In this document: positions 49,552 through 60,654 of the stretch, one piece after another
Layout of the letters: each line of letters begins with the position of its first letter
Position numbering within the stretch: the first letter of the stretch is position 1
Source of the DNA: Artemia franciscana
Lineage: Eukaryota; Arthropoda; Branchiopoda; Anostraca; Artemiidae
Assembly (NCBI RefSeq): GCF_032884065.1
Contig: NC_088863.1
Span: 63,077,604-63,141,603 of the forward strand
Direction of reading: 5' to 3'
DNA length: 64,000 nucleotides
The notes under the pieces: model-generated
What the model saw: only the letters and a program-made list of their open reading frames with translations
What the model was told of the DNA's origin: nothing
The model's database searches: none
Made by a program: the position numbers and the translations under genes

Positions 49552-50380
49552 GCCACTGTTTGATGAAGTTTTGGAGTTATTTTGTCTTGGTAAACTTATT
49601 TTTCCAGTTTTTCATATGGTGTGTGATTCTTAGAACTTTTTCCCCTTTCTTTTATCTAGGATAAAAGAACCCATCCAACTTAATACCGGCTGTCTACTGT
49701 AGTCATTATCCCAAAATTCAATTTCACTAATGCTTACTAAAGAATCACTACTTCTAACATTTTTGTCAATGTTTGTGTCGTTTACCATACCATCATCAGC
49801 GTCATTGCGGCTCTTCTCTTTGTTCTCTTTATTTTTTTTTTATTTTTTTTTAAAAACGTTGAGCAAGATTCCCTTAGTTGTAGTCTCTTATATTCCCTTA
49901 GATTTCCTTAGACTAGAAAATCAAGTAGTCCCTTAGATTTTTTCATCATGAAACCCTGATGTAAGAAAATGAAGTCAGTAACCAACTTACCCTGGGTCGT
50001 TGTCACTATAGGCCATATAAAGAGCAAGCAAAATATGTAACAACAAGAAAACTTACAAAAGAAAACTGGAAAATACTGAAAATTATGCATCACCGTATGC
50101 TCCAATAGTAAAAGTTCAAAATCAATATCACTAATAGTATTAATTAGAGCGATTACCATTGACGTGGTTTCTAAGTGAACACTTTATAAAATGTGCATTT
50201 CTAGCCGAAAAAATAAGTAGTTACTCAATAATGGACCTATATTTTGAGTATAAACAAAACAAAAATCAAGAGATCACGTATTTTGGAAAATCGTAATTTT
50301 TGTTTGCCCAATGTCGCAGTTCTAATCAACTAGCTCTTATCAAATTATTTCCAGAATTCAAGGACTTACTTGGTTATAGC
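49552..50380. other. No recognised gene
   Basis: AT-rich sequence after the truncated Helitron D and before the hAT element. Small frames at 49730-49936 and 49908-50159 show no motif. Confidence 0.4.
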
Positions 50381-51059
50381 CCCCTAGACAGGGCTGTGCA
50401 AAGTACTTCTGTTTTTTAATTAGGTAAAAGTACCAAGCACTACAGGGAACTTTTAAATAAGCATGAGAATCAAGTATTTCTCCAAAATTCTACTTAAGTA
50501 ATAAGAATTTTTTAAGTACATCAGTACCCAAGCATTTCCAAAGTACTTACGTATTGAAGTATTAAGGTTTTAATTATAATCCATTTGTCACCACTGTAGT
50601 ATCTGTTCGATTACCCAGAAGGTATAGACGAAGATCAAACGAACCAGATGAACAGTAAGGAATACTACTTTCAGTTATCTCACAGAGTCGACTAACAGAA
50701 AGCTTCCATGCTAATATTTTTTAGAAGAATATCTATGGCAATGGTACCATACAGTCAGTAAGGATGTTATATGCTAGTTGTTAGTAGTAATATGCTTGTA
50801 TTTAGATATCTGATTCTGAACCCTATGGAAAAGGTACCTAGCAAGGACAATAAACATTGCACTGTATTTCAATTACCATACACAGGAACTCTTAGATAAA
50901 GAAACCGCGATTTATAAGAAATGTCAGAATGTTAGATAGTAAAAACAATATCAAATTCGCCATTCATAAATTAATACATGTTAACAATTTAATTGTTTCT
51001 CTTTATTGCTTCCTTCAAGAGAAATAACTTTTGAAACATGGTATCTCCAAGTATGTTTC

Positions 51060-51132
51060 ATTTTGGGTAAAAACGTTTCCACCAGCCAAAAATAGTCGTT
51101 CTGCAGATGCAGCTTAAGGAACTATGTACAAA

Positions 51133-51220
<88 letters not shown>

Positions 51221-51410
51221 ACTATCACAGTTTTTTCGTAACGTTCACGATTCTCTGAATTATTTGCGGTAGTTTCTTCGTCATCATTGTCTAAATAACA
51301 ATCACTAGAAAAGTGGCTGACTCGACATATTAAACAAACCTTGAGATGTTTGTGATAATTTGTTGTGGCATTGATTTGGCCCTTCATAACCCTGTTTGGA
51401 CAAATTTTCC
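51060..51410 (-). pseudogene. BED zinc finger remnant of a hAT transposase
   Basis: On the minus strand: C-P-N-R-V-M-K-G-Q-I-N-A-T-T-N-Y-H-K-H-L-K, then V-C-L-I-C-R-V-S-H-F. The T-T-N-Y-x-x-H-L-K segment is typical of BED fingers at the N-terminus of hAT transposases. The usual C-x2-C pair is disturbed, and the frame then runs through acidic text into the (TA)n tract. No catalytic domain remains. Confidence 0.5.
51138..51214. repeat. (TA)n microsatellite in the hAT element
   Basis: Uninterrupted alternating AT. Confidence 0.97.
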
Positions 51411-51774
51411 ACCTTGCTTATATGGCAATCCGACCTTTATTTATTTTTCTGTTTATCTAAAAGAACTGCCCATTCAAAACAAAAGACAAGTCAACATACT
51501 CCATAGTTTCTTTGTTAGAGATCTCAGCTACGAGACGCTATGTTAGAAGCGTCCCATTTAGCGTCTTCCCCATAAACTTGGTATTTAAATCGAACCCTGG
51601 TCTGCAAGTACTCGAGTGCTTAAGCACCCTCAAGTACTTGAAGTTTTTAGTTAAGTACGAATATTAACCACTCATTGAATCTTTTACTTAAGTAGAGTAA
51701 AAGTACTGCGATTATTTACTTAAGTAATTACTTGAGCATTTTTTATTGAAGTAATTCCTAACGCTGTCCCTAGA

Positions 51775-52241
51775 GCATGAAAGTCGTAAAAAAAACTGAC
51801 TGAATTACAGCAGCATTGTAAAAATGTCCAATTATTAATTGAACTTCTTATTAAATAAAAATGTTAAATTTCTCCCCAAAAGAAACTCAAAACTGCTTAA
51901 AACACAGTCAAGTTTTAAAAAAGAGTTCATTTTAGAAACTTTTGATACTTAAGGTAGATCCGCCAAGGTTTTAACATGATCTAATTGTAACATAGTTTTA
52001 CTTTTCTTTCTTGACCAATGACCACATACAACTGGTACCAAAACGACTGAAACTCCGACTCTGTCTTGAGACTTAAACAAGAAAATGGCCTAAAAGATTA
52101 CAAAATCACCAATGTCGATACCAATATGCTGCTAGCTACTTATTGCCACTAGGTTTAAAATTTCCGCATCCATATATTTGGACATTAGATACTTTAATAG
52201 CCTTGGGCATGGTCTCACTTTAAACTTGTGATTTCACTCAC
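51775..52241. other. No recognised gene
   Basis: AT-rich sequence between the hAT element and the exon at 52242. Confidence 0.4.
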
Positions 52242-52404
52242 TTTCGAAAACCTACTGGTTTTAGGTCCTTTAGTCTGCCGATTAGGTATGAAAGGCCAAT
52301 CTCAAAGTTTGATAAGAAAAAAGAGTCTGCAAAAAACAAAAGCGTTTTAACATACTGGTTGTAAGGTCCATACTGTTTGTCAATTTTTGGGTTTTCTACA
52401 AAAC
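52242..52404 (-). CDS. Possible internal exon of an unidentified gene
   Basis: On the minus strand the acceptor tattcttttttgcag precedes 52404 and the donor CGAAA|GTGAGT follows 52242. The exon is 163 nt: two bases, 53 open codons, two bases. It encodes FVENPKIDKQYGPYNQYVKT, a short hydrophobic patch, and EIGLSYLIGRLKDLKPVGF. Amino-acid use is sensible and the pyrimidine tract is strong. I do not recognise the protein. The terminal exon at 53211-53326 lies 5' of it on the same strand, so the two would belong to different genes. Confidence 0.42.
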
Positions 52405-53205
52405 CTGCAAAAAAGAATACGAGTGTGAAAAAAACAGAATACCCTTCCTGGTGCTCCAAAATTACTCAATGTAGGGAAAACTCACAAATTTTTTTGTGGG
52501 TAGCACTTACCCATATTGTATACTTATTTTAGTTTCAATGATTTGGGAAAACCTCAACATCAAATTGCAAGCTTTGTTAAACTTCCCCTCTTCCCAAATA
52601 AAAGTCAGATGTTTTCTTTAAATATTATGGCCAAGTAATGTTTGATCAGCAGTTAAAAAGAAATTTTTTTTTCACCTTGTATTATATCTAAACTTCCCCT
52701 TCTTTAACATGCCTTGCCTAAATCTAAGCCCAGGATTCAACTAAATTTTAAAAAATATTTCTAATGTTCGGATCTTGTTCTTCTAAGGTTTAAACTTAAT
52801 TTTTATCTAGTAAAGCTTCGATAAATGTGAAATCAAGGTGTCATAAATCTTAAAATTCATATTGAATTCATTGAGGCAAGCTGTTTATTTAAGCGCTGTT
52901 TAAGAGGTTGATTTCATGTTTCTAGCACGTTTCAAAACCTTAAGGGAAAAGCAAACTTTTCTAATACAATTTGAGAATTTTTTTTTGCCCGGTAAAAGTT
53001 TTTAAATCTATTAGGAAAATAGACAGTACTTATAATTTTTCAAAAGTGTTCAATTGAACTTGCTGTCACTATAACCCTTCCTATTTAGATACTTTTAGCG
53101 TAGAGCTTTTTTATAAGTCTCACTGTTCCAGTCCTTTGAAACTATAAACAAACATTCAAAATACAAGTTTATCATCAAAATGACATAAACAAGAATACAT
53201 GATTT
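52405..53205. other. No recognised gene
   Basis: AT-rich sequence separating two candidate exons. No repeats noticed. Confidence 0.4.
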
Positions 53206-53210
53206 TATTC

Positions 53211-53326
53211 CGACAGTCTAACGATTTCTGCCTGGATATTTTCTCTTGCTTTAGCTTCAAAGCGTTCTCTAAACTCTCTTGTAGAAAAAACGTTAGGAAT
53301 AGTAAGTAGCTCTGTCAAGACCTGTA
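53211..53326 (-). CDS. Terminal exon of an unidentified gene
   Basis: On the minus strand the acceptor gttattacag precedes the exon. The frame reads VLTELLTIPNVFSTREFRER, then FEAKARENIQAEIVRLSE and TAA (38 residues). The TAA is part of AATAAA, so stop and a possible poly(A) signal overlap. The sequence is a charged amphipathic helix ending the protein. The family is not recognised. Upstream exons should lie beyond 53340, where a non-LTR element and other repeats now occupy the DNA. Confidence 0.5.
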
Positions 53327-53439
53327 ATAACAAAGACAAACTATTAGATTATTTATTTTACCTTCTTCATCTCGGTACCTTCTCTCTCTGTTTTCTTTAT
53401 CTCTTTCTCTCTTTCTTTCCTTTATACACTTTCTCTCTG

Positions 53440-54835
53440 CCTTTGCTTTTCTATTGTACTGATATTTTAGTCATTTATGAGACTTTCCTAGATGAAAATT
53501 CTGCAAATAAAATTGAACTAAAAGAAAATCAATTTTTTTATAGAAATAAAACCCAGCAAAGACATGGTGGTTTAGCTGTTTCAATTAAGAATAATTCTCC
53601 TTCGCGAATGAAAATGTTATTTTAAAGTTTAATTTTGAAATGAATTTTGAATGTTGTGTTGTTGGATGTTTTTTTGCCTAACAATGAGAAACTTTTAATT
53701 CTAGTGATGTACTGTCCTCCCTCTCCTAGTAAGGTAAATTCCATAAGTACAACGAAAAATATGATAGTTTACTTTTCAAGTCTGCGTGTTCTATTCATGA
53801 TCCTTAATATAAAAAATTATATAATACTACAAATCATTTCATTTTGGTTGAACAGTACATTGAATAACTCTGGAATTCGTGGAAGAGCATTGGATTTAAT
53901 AAAGTCATATCTATGAAATCGCGGATTCCAAATAGAAGTCCAATGCTATCTGTCTCAGCCTAACTCCCTGGATGATATTGGAGTGCTTCAGGGCTCTATA
54001 CTTAGACTGTTACTATTTTTGATATATATAAATGATCTCCCTAATTGTCTCTCCTATAAGTATAGACTAGCAGTTATGTTGGCAGATGATACAGTGGTAT
54101 CTTTTGAAGCTAAATCTTCATTATTCATTATTGATCAAGAATATGGCATCTGAAATAATTTAACTTATCCAGTGGTTTTCTTGTAATCATTTAGTCCTAA
54201 ATTTGTCTAGAACAGAATTTATGGTTAAGGGAGATATCGGCAAGGAGTTGCTAAGACTGGGATTGATTAATTAGTTTAGGAGTAGAATTAGAAGTGATAA
54301 GACATATAGATATTTGGGGATTATTCTTGATGAGCTTTTATCTTTCTGCTGACATTCTGACCAACTCCGTATAAAATTAGCCCAATATTTAGGTTTTTTA
54401 AATCGATTAAAATATGCTTTTCTTTTTTCAATGATTACAATTCTTTATCACTCTTTAATAGAATCATACCTTAGATGTTGTCCCATTATTTACCTAAATG
54501 CATTTCCTGATCATTTTAAACCCCTCTAAACATTGTAAAATAAACTTCCTAAGAATCCTTGGTATTTTCTTTCATTATCCTGCACGACTTCAAAGTCTTT
54601 CTGAAAAAAAAACTTTATTATTATTTCTTCATATATTAAACCTTAGTCAACTTAATTATTTGCAATTATCGCTGTGGCATTTTCGTATTCATTCTCTGGC
54701 AAGTTATTTGTATGACTTACATATTATTGTTACCCCCTTTTCCTCACTCACTTCTTCGTCGGCTCGTTTTGAGCATATAGAATCCCCTAAACTTTGAAAA
54801 AGATAAATTTTCAGTAAAATACTAAATCCCTTCTG
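53440..54835 (+). pseudogene. Non-LTR retrotransposon, endonuclease to RT, decayed (copy 3)
   Basis: Plus strand. The frame at 53443-53625 gives LVIYETFLDEN and FYRNKTQQRHGGLAVSIKNN, the apurinic-type endonuclease start (T-E-T-W, R-x-x-R-x-G-G-x-A). LLDVFLPNNEKLLILVMYCP (about 53660) continues it. RT motif B reads VLQGSILRLLLFLIYINDLP (about 53974) and motif C MLADDTVVSFEA (about 54077-54112). A C-terminal region follows in broken frames to 54797. The block between endonuclease and RT is deleted (about 53790-53860 joins straight to the RT thumb side). No complete enzyme remains. Confidence 0.8.
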
Positions 54836-55432
54836 TAGGAAATTAAATAAAAAAAAACTAATTTTTTTAGCTGAAAGTAAGGAGCGACATTAAAACTTAA
54901 AACGAACAGAAATTACTCCGTATATGAAATGGGTTGTCCCCTCCGCAATCCCTCGCTCTTTACGCTAAAACTTTTAATTGTTTAAAAAGTAGAATTGTGG
55001 CAAAGAGTCAAACTTTAGGGTAAAGAGCCAGGGATTGCGAAGGGGACAACCCATTTCATATACTGAGTAATTTCTGTTCGTTTTAAGTTTTAATGTCGCT
55101 CCTTACTTTCAGCTAAAAAAATTAGTTTTTTTTATTTAATTTCTGAACGTTTTTCAATTAATGCATGTTTGGTTTTGGCTCTCCGCACATAAATTATTAA
55201 AATTAAATTTGTATATTAATTCTTTTTTTGGCTAAATGGCTTTCTCTTAGTTCTGTTCAGATGATTGTGAGAAATAAGAGGTGGAGAAGGAGGCCTAGTT
55301 GCCCTCCAATTTTTCGGTTACTTAAAAAGACAACTGGAACTTTTAATTTTTAACGAACGTTTTTATTAGTAAAAAATATACGTAACTTAAGAATTAACTT
55401 ACGTAACAAACTTTCATAATCTTATAGTTTTA
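54836..55432 (-). repeat. Dispersed 1.7-kb repeat, copy 2, palindrome side
   Basis: The palindrome has arms at about 54840-54972 and 55010-55142 with a 37-bp spacer. Both arms share the copy-specific TTTAGCTGAAAG / CTTTCAGCTAAA and GGGTTGTCCCCT / AGGGGACAACCC. The repeat then runs rightward (reverse orientation to copy 1) until it is cut by Helitron F at 55433 and resumes at 56766. Confidence 0.9.
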
Positions 55433-55744
55433 CTAGCTGTTGGGGTGGCGCTTCGCGCCACCCCAACACCTAGTTGGTGGGGCGCTTCGCGCCCCCCCAA
55501 GCCCCCCCGCGCGCGTAAGTCGTTACGCGCCATTGTAGTTGTGTCCCTGTGTCCCACCTGTGAATAGAGATAGATATAAATATATGTTTTTAACTACGTA
55601 AAACATGCGAATATACAACATTCTTTGCTGTCCCATTGTCAGTGCATATAAATAGATTGTCAGGTTTACTGACTCTTGAACATGCAACATATAATTATCC
55701 ATGGGAAAAACAATCCGTATTCAGATCTATACCTCATTATTCTA

Positions 55745-56150
55745 ATGTTGTGTCCCTGTGTTCCGGTCGTCATTTATATTCCCTGTGTGCCGGTCGTCAT
55801 TTGTGTCCCGGTGTCCCAGTTTGTAATTTCTCTTTGAGTGTCCCGGTTGTCAATTATATTCCCTGTGTCCCGGTGTCCCGGTCGTCATTTATGTCCGGGT
55901 GTCCCGGTCTGTAATTTCTATTCGAACAATCCCTGTGTCCCGGTCGTCATTTATATATCCCGTCTGTGTCCCCGGCGTCTCCGTTGTAGTTGTATCCCTG
56001 TGTCCCGGTCGTCATTTATATTCCCTGTGTCCCGGTCGGGATTTGTGTCCGGGTGTCCCAGTCTGTAATTTCTCTTTGAGGTTCCCGGTCGTCATTTATA
56101 TTCCCTCTGTCTCGGTCGTCATTTGTGTCCCGGTCTGTAATTTCTCTTTG
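55745..56150 (-). repeat. Minisatellite inside Helitron F
   Basis: Reverse-strand version of the GACGACCGGGACACAGGG unit, with the AGAGAAATTACAGACCGGG variant. It creates artefact frames rich in Val, Pro, Cys and Ser. Confidence 0.92.
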
Positions 56151-56184
56151 AGTGTTTTTTCTTTTTAGTTTTTTTTTAGTTTTT

Positions 56185-56610
56185 TATCTTTTTTCTTTTT
56201 TCAGTTTTCTTTTTCTTCTTTATTTTTCAGCGTCACTATGAAGTACATATCGCCGAACCTTTGTTCTTTTAACTTAAATCTGATAGGCATGGATGACCTT
56301 ATCCAAGTCAAAATCCCAAACCCAATCATCATCGCTATCATTTTCAATTTTGATATGTGTTGACTCTCGCTGTCCAGGTGGATTTTCATCTAACTGCGCG
56401 GTTTTGCGTTCTTTAGCCCCAAGCCTGTTTTCTTGCTGTTCTTGTGATTCCTCGGCACGCTTTCTTTTCTTACTTTCTCTGTCAGTCGCAAAACTGTTTT
56501 CTTGCTGTTCTTGTGATTCCTCAGCACGCTATAGTTTTTTTGCTTATACTCTTTGAGCAGCTTCCTCGGCTGTTGCCATTGTAGGTTCTTCAGTCATTTT
56601 ACAATTAAAC
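56185..56610 (-). pseudogene. ORF1-like charged repeat fragment in Helitron F
   Basis: Starts like ORF1 of copy D (ATGACTGAAGAACCTACAAT at about 56600). It has an early stop (TATAAG frameshift region near 56545), two repeats of ENRLGAKE/RESKKRKRAEESQEQ type, then ENDSDDDWVWDFDLDKVI and a stop. The D-D-W-V-W module is absent from copies B and D but is repeated in the pseudogene at 27.5-28.6 kb. Confidence 0.7.
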
Positions 56611-56765
56611 ATTTCTCCGTGAACGCATGTCTTAAATACCTTGAATGACGTCACCGTCATAGCAAAAATGACGACAACTAATTTCATGACGTCAGCCGAC
56701 ACAGAAACATGACGTCACCTGATCCACAGATCCACAGACAGACAATTTATTTTTATATATATAGA

Positions 56766-57920
56766 TTATGTATACAAGGGGGTTTGTACCCTCGTTAATA
56801 CCTCGCTCTTTACACTAAATCGTAAGTTTTGTCCTAATTCTTTAAGAATGACCCCTGAATCAGAAAGGTCGTAGAAAAATAAGTTGAAAATACTAAAAAT
56901 ACTTCAGCATAAAGAGCGAGGTATTTATCTCTTCCCAAATACCTTGCTCTTTATGCTAAAGTATTTTTAGAACCCCTCATATGCGTAATAATCTCTGTTC
57001 GTTTTAAGTTTCGATGCTATTCCTTCCTTTCATTTGAAAAAACGTTTTCATGTTTATTTTTCATTGTTTTCTTATAGTAATGCTAGAAAATCCTGCACCC
57101 TTTTCATTGAATTTTTCTTTCCCCATGAAAGATTCCTCCAAGGAAAGATCTTCCAACATAGCCCCCTCCCCTAAGCCGCACCCCCAAAAAAATAAAATCC
57201 CCCTGAAAAGTCTGTACACTTCCCAATAACCATTACTATATGTAAACACTGGTTAAAGTTTGTAACTTGCAGCCCCTCCCCCAGGGATTTTGGGGGTGTA
57301 AGTTATCCCCAAAGACATAGTTTTTATGGTTTTCGACTATGATGAACAAAATGGCTATCTCAAAATTTTGATTCGTTGACTTTGGGAAAAAAATGAGCGT
57401 GGGAGGGGGCCTAGATGCCCTCCAATTTTTGGTCACTTAAAAAGGGCACTAGAACTTTTTATTTCCGTTAGAATAAGCCCTCTTGCGACATTCTAGGATC
57501 ACTTGTTCGATACGATGACCCCTGGGAAAAAGAAAAAAAAAAGAAAAAAAACAAACAAATAAACACGCACCCGTGATTTGTCTTCTGGCAAAAAATACAA
57601 AATTCCACATTTTTGTAGATAGGAGCTTGAACCTTCTACAGTATGGTTCTCTGATACGCTGAATCTGATGGTGTCATTTTCGTTAAGATTCTACCACTTT
57701 TAGGGGGTGTTTCCCCCTATTTTCTCAAATAAGGCAAATTTTCTCAGGCTCGTAACTTTTGATGGGTAAGACTAAAATAGATGAAACTTATATATTTAAA
57801 ATCAGCATTAAAATGAGATTCTTTTGATGTAGCTATTGATATCAAAATTCAATTGTTTAGAGTTTTGGTTACTATTAAGCCAGGTCGCTCCTTACTACAG
57901 TTTGTTACCACGAACTGTTT
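56766..57920 (-). repeat. Dispersed 1.7-kb repeat, copy 2, remainder
   Basis: Reverse orientation: CCTCGCTCTTTACACTAAAT, then the C/T-rich segment, ATACGCTGAATCTGATGGTG at about 57653, and the terminal GGTCGCTCCTTACTACAGTT near 57885. Same order as 11340-10250 in copy 1. The frames at 57061-57436 belong to it. Confidence 0.85.
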
Positions 57921-58660
57921 GATTGGCTCAAATTAAATACTAAACATAAAAGTCTTAATAGCCGATCACTTTTAAAGACTAAATTAGTAGAATATATTTT
58001 TAACCTTTGATGACGAGGTAATTCTATTTGATATTGTTCTCTTTTTTATTTTTAAATTTGGAATTTGCCATACTGGTGTAGCCTCCTTATTCTACATTTT
58101 TAGATCACGGTTTATATTTAATCAATATTTATTTTTGGAGCATTTGAATTTAATGTAATAATTGATAGCCTTCTCTTTAAGCTTAGTTCCATGTTGGCTT
58201 TATTTAATTATTTTTGTTTGTTTGTATTTGTATGAAAAATGTACACAGTGTTAAAAAATAAGTAAAATTACCAGCCTCAGTGAGTAAATTGAAGTTGCGC
58301 AGAAATCATAGCATGACATATTTAGTCACAATCAATCAGAATGATACCATGTCTTCATTCATTTCGAAATCAGCATTCTAACTAATCCTCAGTCAAGAGT
58401 TTATTTTCAAAATGCGTTCTATCGCTGTAACGCTTGTTACGGCGTATAAGGAATTAGATGCCAGAGAAATTACATGTTTTTATTCCACCAATCTAAAGCG
58501 GTACCAATCAATTTATAATTATTTAAACATACAATAAAAGTAAGACATCGTGGTTTATTCGGCGGCAGCTCACATAATATCTTGGTTAGGTTTGGGCACT
58601 GTCAGAAAACGATCAGAAATCAAATAGATAAGATATTCACTTATAAAGTGAAGAAAAAAT
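57921..58660. other. No recognised gene
   Basis: AT-rich sequence with nothing supported. Confidence 0.4.
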
Positions 58661-58669
58661 TAAAGCTTT

Positions 58670-60060
58670 AACTAATAGAACCTACTCCTTATACAAAGGG
58701 CTCTCAACTTCAGCCCCCTCTCTTTACGCTAAAGTTTTACAGTGCTTTAAAAATGCTTCCTATTCCTAAGTAACTGTCCTTGTATTTGAACAGCCATTAT
58801 TAATGATTAATAAATTCAAAATTAGCTTAAAGAAGGAGGATTTGAGGAGGGAACAGACCTCCTTTGTATGGGATAGTTTCTGTTTACTTTAATTTTTAAC
58901 GTTGCTCCTTATATTATAGTTTAAAAATTATTTTTTTTTTTATTTAAATAGCATTCATTCAGGGCAATGACATGGCTTCAAAATTACTTGTATAATATTT
59001 AAAGTAAGAATTAAAAACAAGATTTGAAAAAAATTGTAGTAGTGACTTATGAGTAAAGAGTGACTCGGCTTAATACTGACCAAAACGCTAAAATACAAAA
59101 TTTGAATGAGCAAAACAATAGATACAACACAACAAATTGAATTTGAACGATGATTCCAAAAATATAAAGTTCATTAAGTTCAATGTTACTTACCCATTAA
59201 AAGTCAAGAGACTGAGAAAAATTGACCTACTTTCGAAATTACATCATACCATCGGATTCATCATATTAGGGAGCCTTACTTAATTGGTTTCAAGCTCCTA
59301 TATATAAAAATGTTGAATTTTGCTCTTTTTGCCAGAAAAAAGATTACGCATTCGTCTTTTGTGTTTGTTTCCCCCAGGGATTATCAAATCCAACCAGTGA
59401 TCCTAGAAGATCAAATAGGTTGAAAAAGTTTGGAGTGCAGCCAGTCCCCTTCTGACGTCTATTTTTTATCTCCAAAGACGTCTGATCAAAATTTATACTA
59501 ATCAGTTGATTCAGAATAGTCGAAAGGTCCAATAACCACGGATTTGGGGATAAAATGGACTCACCAACCATAGTCCCTGGGGAAATGGTTGTAAGCTGCG
59601 CAATTTATACATTGCTCACGCATTGCATCTGTTATTGGGAAATTTAGCCTCCAGTATTTTTTTTGCCGTATTTTATGTGAGAGACTTTTCCACGGGTGGG
59701 ACCTTCTGTGGAGAGAAGCGTTTCTGAAAGATATTTTCCAGGGGAAGTCTTACGCAAGGGAGTGATTGGTGTTTTGATTTCCTCGTATGATTTGAAAAAC
59801 AGTCAGAGATTAAAAAAAAAGAATTAAATGATCAACTTTAAATGATCATGAATTTTTCCGTACATGAGGGATTTGTCTCTTCCTGGACCATCGTCCTTTA
59901 CACTAAAGTTTAATTCTTTTCAAAATTCTGTAAGAAAGACTGCTCAAACACAAGGCCCAGTGAATTGGAATAGGCAGCAATTTTAAATAAATTTAAGACT
60001 TTTGTGTAAAGAGCAACGTTTGAAGAATGGTCATATACGGAATAATTTATTTTTTATTTC
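58670..60060 (+). repeat. Diverged third copy of the dispersed repeat
   Basis: GAGTGACTCGGCTTAATACT (59053), ACCATCGGATTCATCATATT (59248) and a later CTTTACACTAAAGTTTAATT correspond in order to copy 1. A loose palindrome (58690-58925) around CTCTTTACGCTAAAGTTTTA lies on its left side. It is clearly older than copies 1 and 2. Confidence 0.65.
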
Positions 60061-60650
60061 TATAATTATATAATTATATTTATTTCTATTTGTTGCAAGT
60101 TGATATTTAATATAAACAAAAAATAAGTTTTTTTTTTGTGTTTTGGTACATTAGTAAAGCATTAGATTATATGCATTAAAAGCAACAATGTTGATTTCGC
60201 TAAAAAAAAGTTTGGCTTAACCAGAAACTTTTGCAAAGAAAATTTCCGTATAACATGCGATTTTGAAATTTTTGAAGGGCTACAGCCAAACCATTTCGTC
60301 GAAGAAAAATAAATCCAGCAATAATTGTATTGGCAAAGCTTACAAAAGCCTCACAAAATATTTCTCGTTGTTATTATTAAAATAAACATAGTTCTTGCCA
60401 ATTTTCTTTTGTTTTTAGTTTAGCTTACTGGATAATTTTATTGGCTTTTATTTAGGTTTTTGATCTTTATGTTTCTTAAAAAAAAAAATTCCTAAAAAGT
60501 TATTTTTCTTTGTCATTCTTTAGTCATTTCCTAAGAAGATCTTAGAAGTTAGTCCCAGTGATCTTAGAAGTTACGCCCTTTGGATCCCAAAACACAGATA
60601 GGGGGTTTTCTATTTTACTTACTAACTCCTCAAGACTTTACTACGCGCAC
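60061..60650. other. No recognised gene
   Basis: AT-rich sequence. A short direct duplication of GATCTTAGAAGTTA occurs at 60539 and 60561. Confidence 0.4.
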
Positions 60651-60654
60651 CTGG

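Larger units (their letters stand above)
50389..51766. mobile_element. hAT-type transposon remnant, 1378 bp
   Basis: The left end CAGGGCTGTGCAAAGTACTT and the right end AAGTAATTCCTAACGCTG (as its complement CAGCGTTAGGAATTACTT) resemble hAT termini (CAGxGxTGxxCAAAGTAC). Flanks CCCCTAGA (50381-50388) and TCCCTAGA (51767-51774) agree at 7 of 8 bases, the hAT duplication length. Subterminal AAGTA/TACTT words are dense at both ends. It also contains a (TA)n tract and a BED-finger-like stretch. Confidence 0.75.
55433..56765 (-). mobile_element. Helitron copy F, non-autonomous, complete ends, 1333 bp
   Basis: Minus strand. The 5' end TCTATATATATAAAAATAAA is at 56765 and CTAG ends at 55433. The flanks on its own strand are A and T, the textbook A|T target. 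It has CRE sites (about 56690-56720), an ORF1 fragment, an A-rich tract, the minisatellite, a helicase-tail fragment and the double hairpin (two stems, CACCAACTAGG between). It interrupts a copy of the dispersed repeat, and the two sides join exactly at A|T. It lacks Rep and helicase. Confidence 0.93.
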
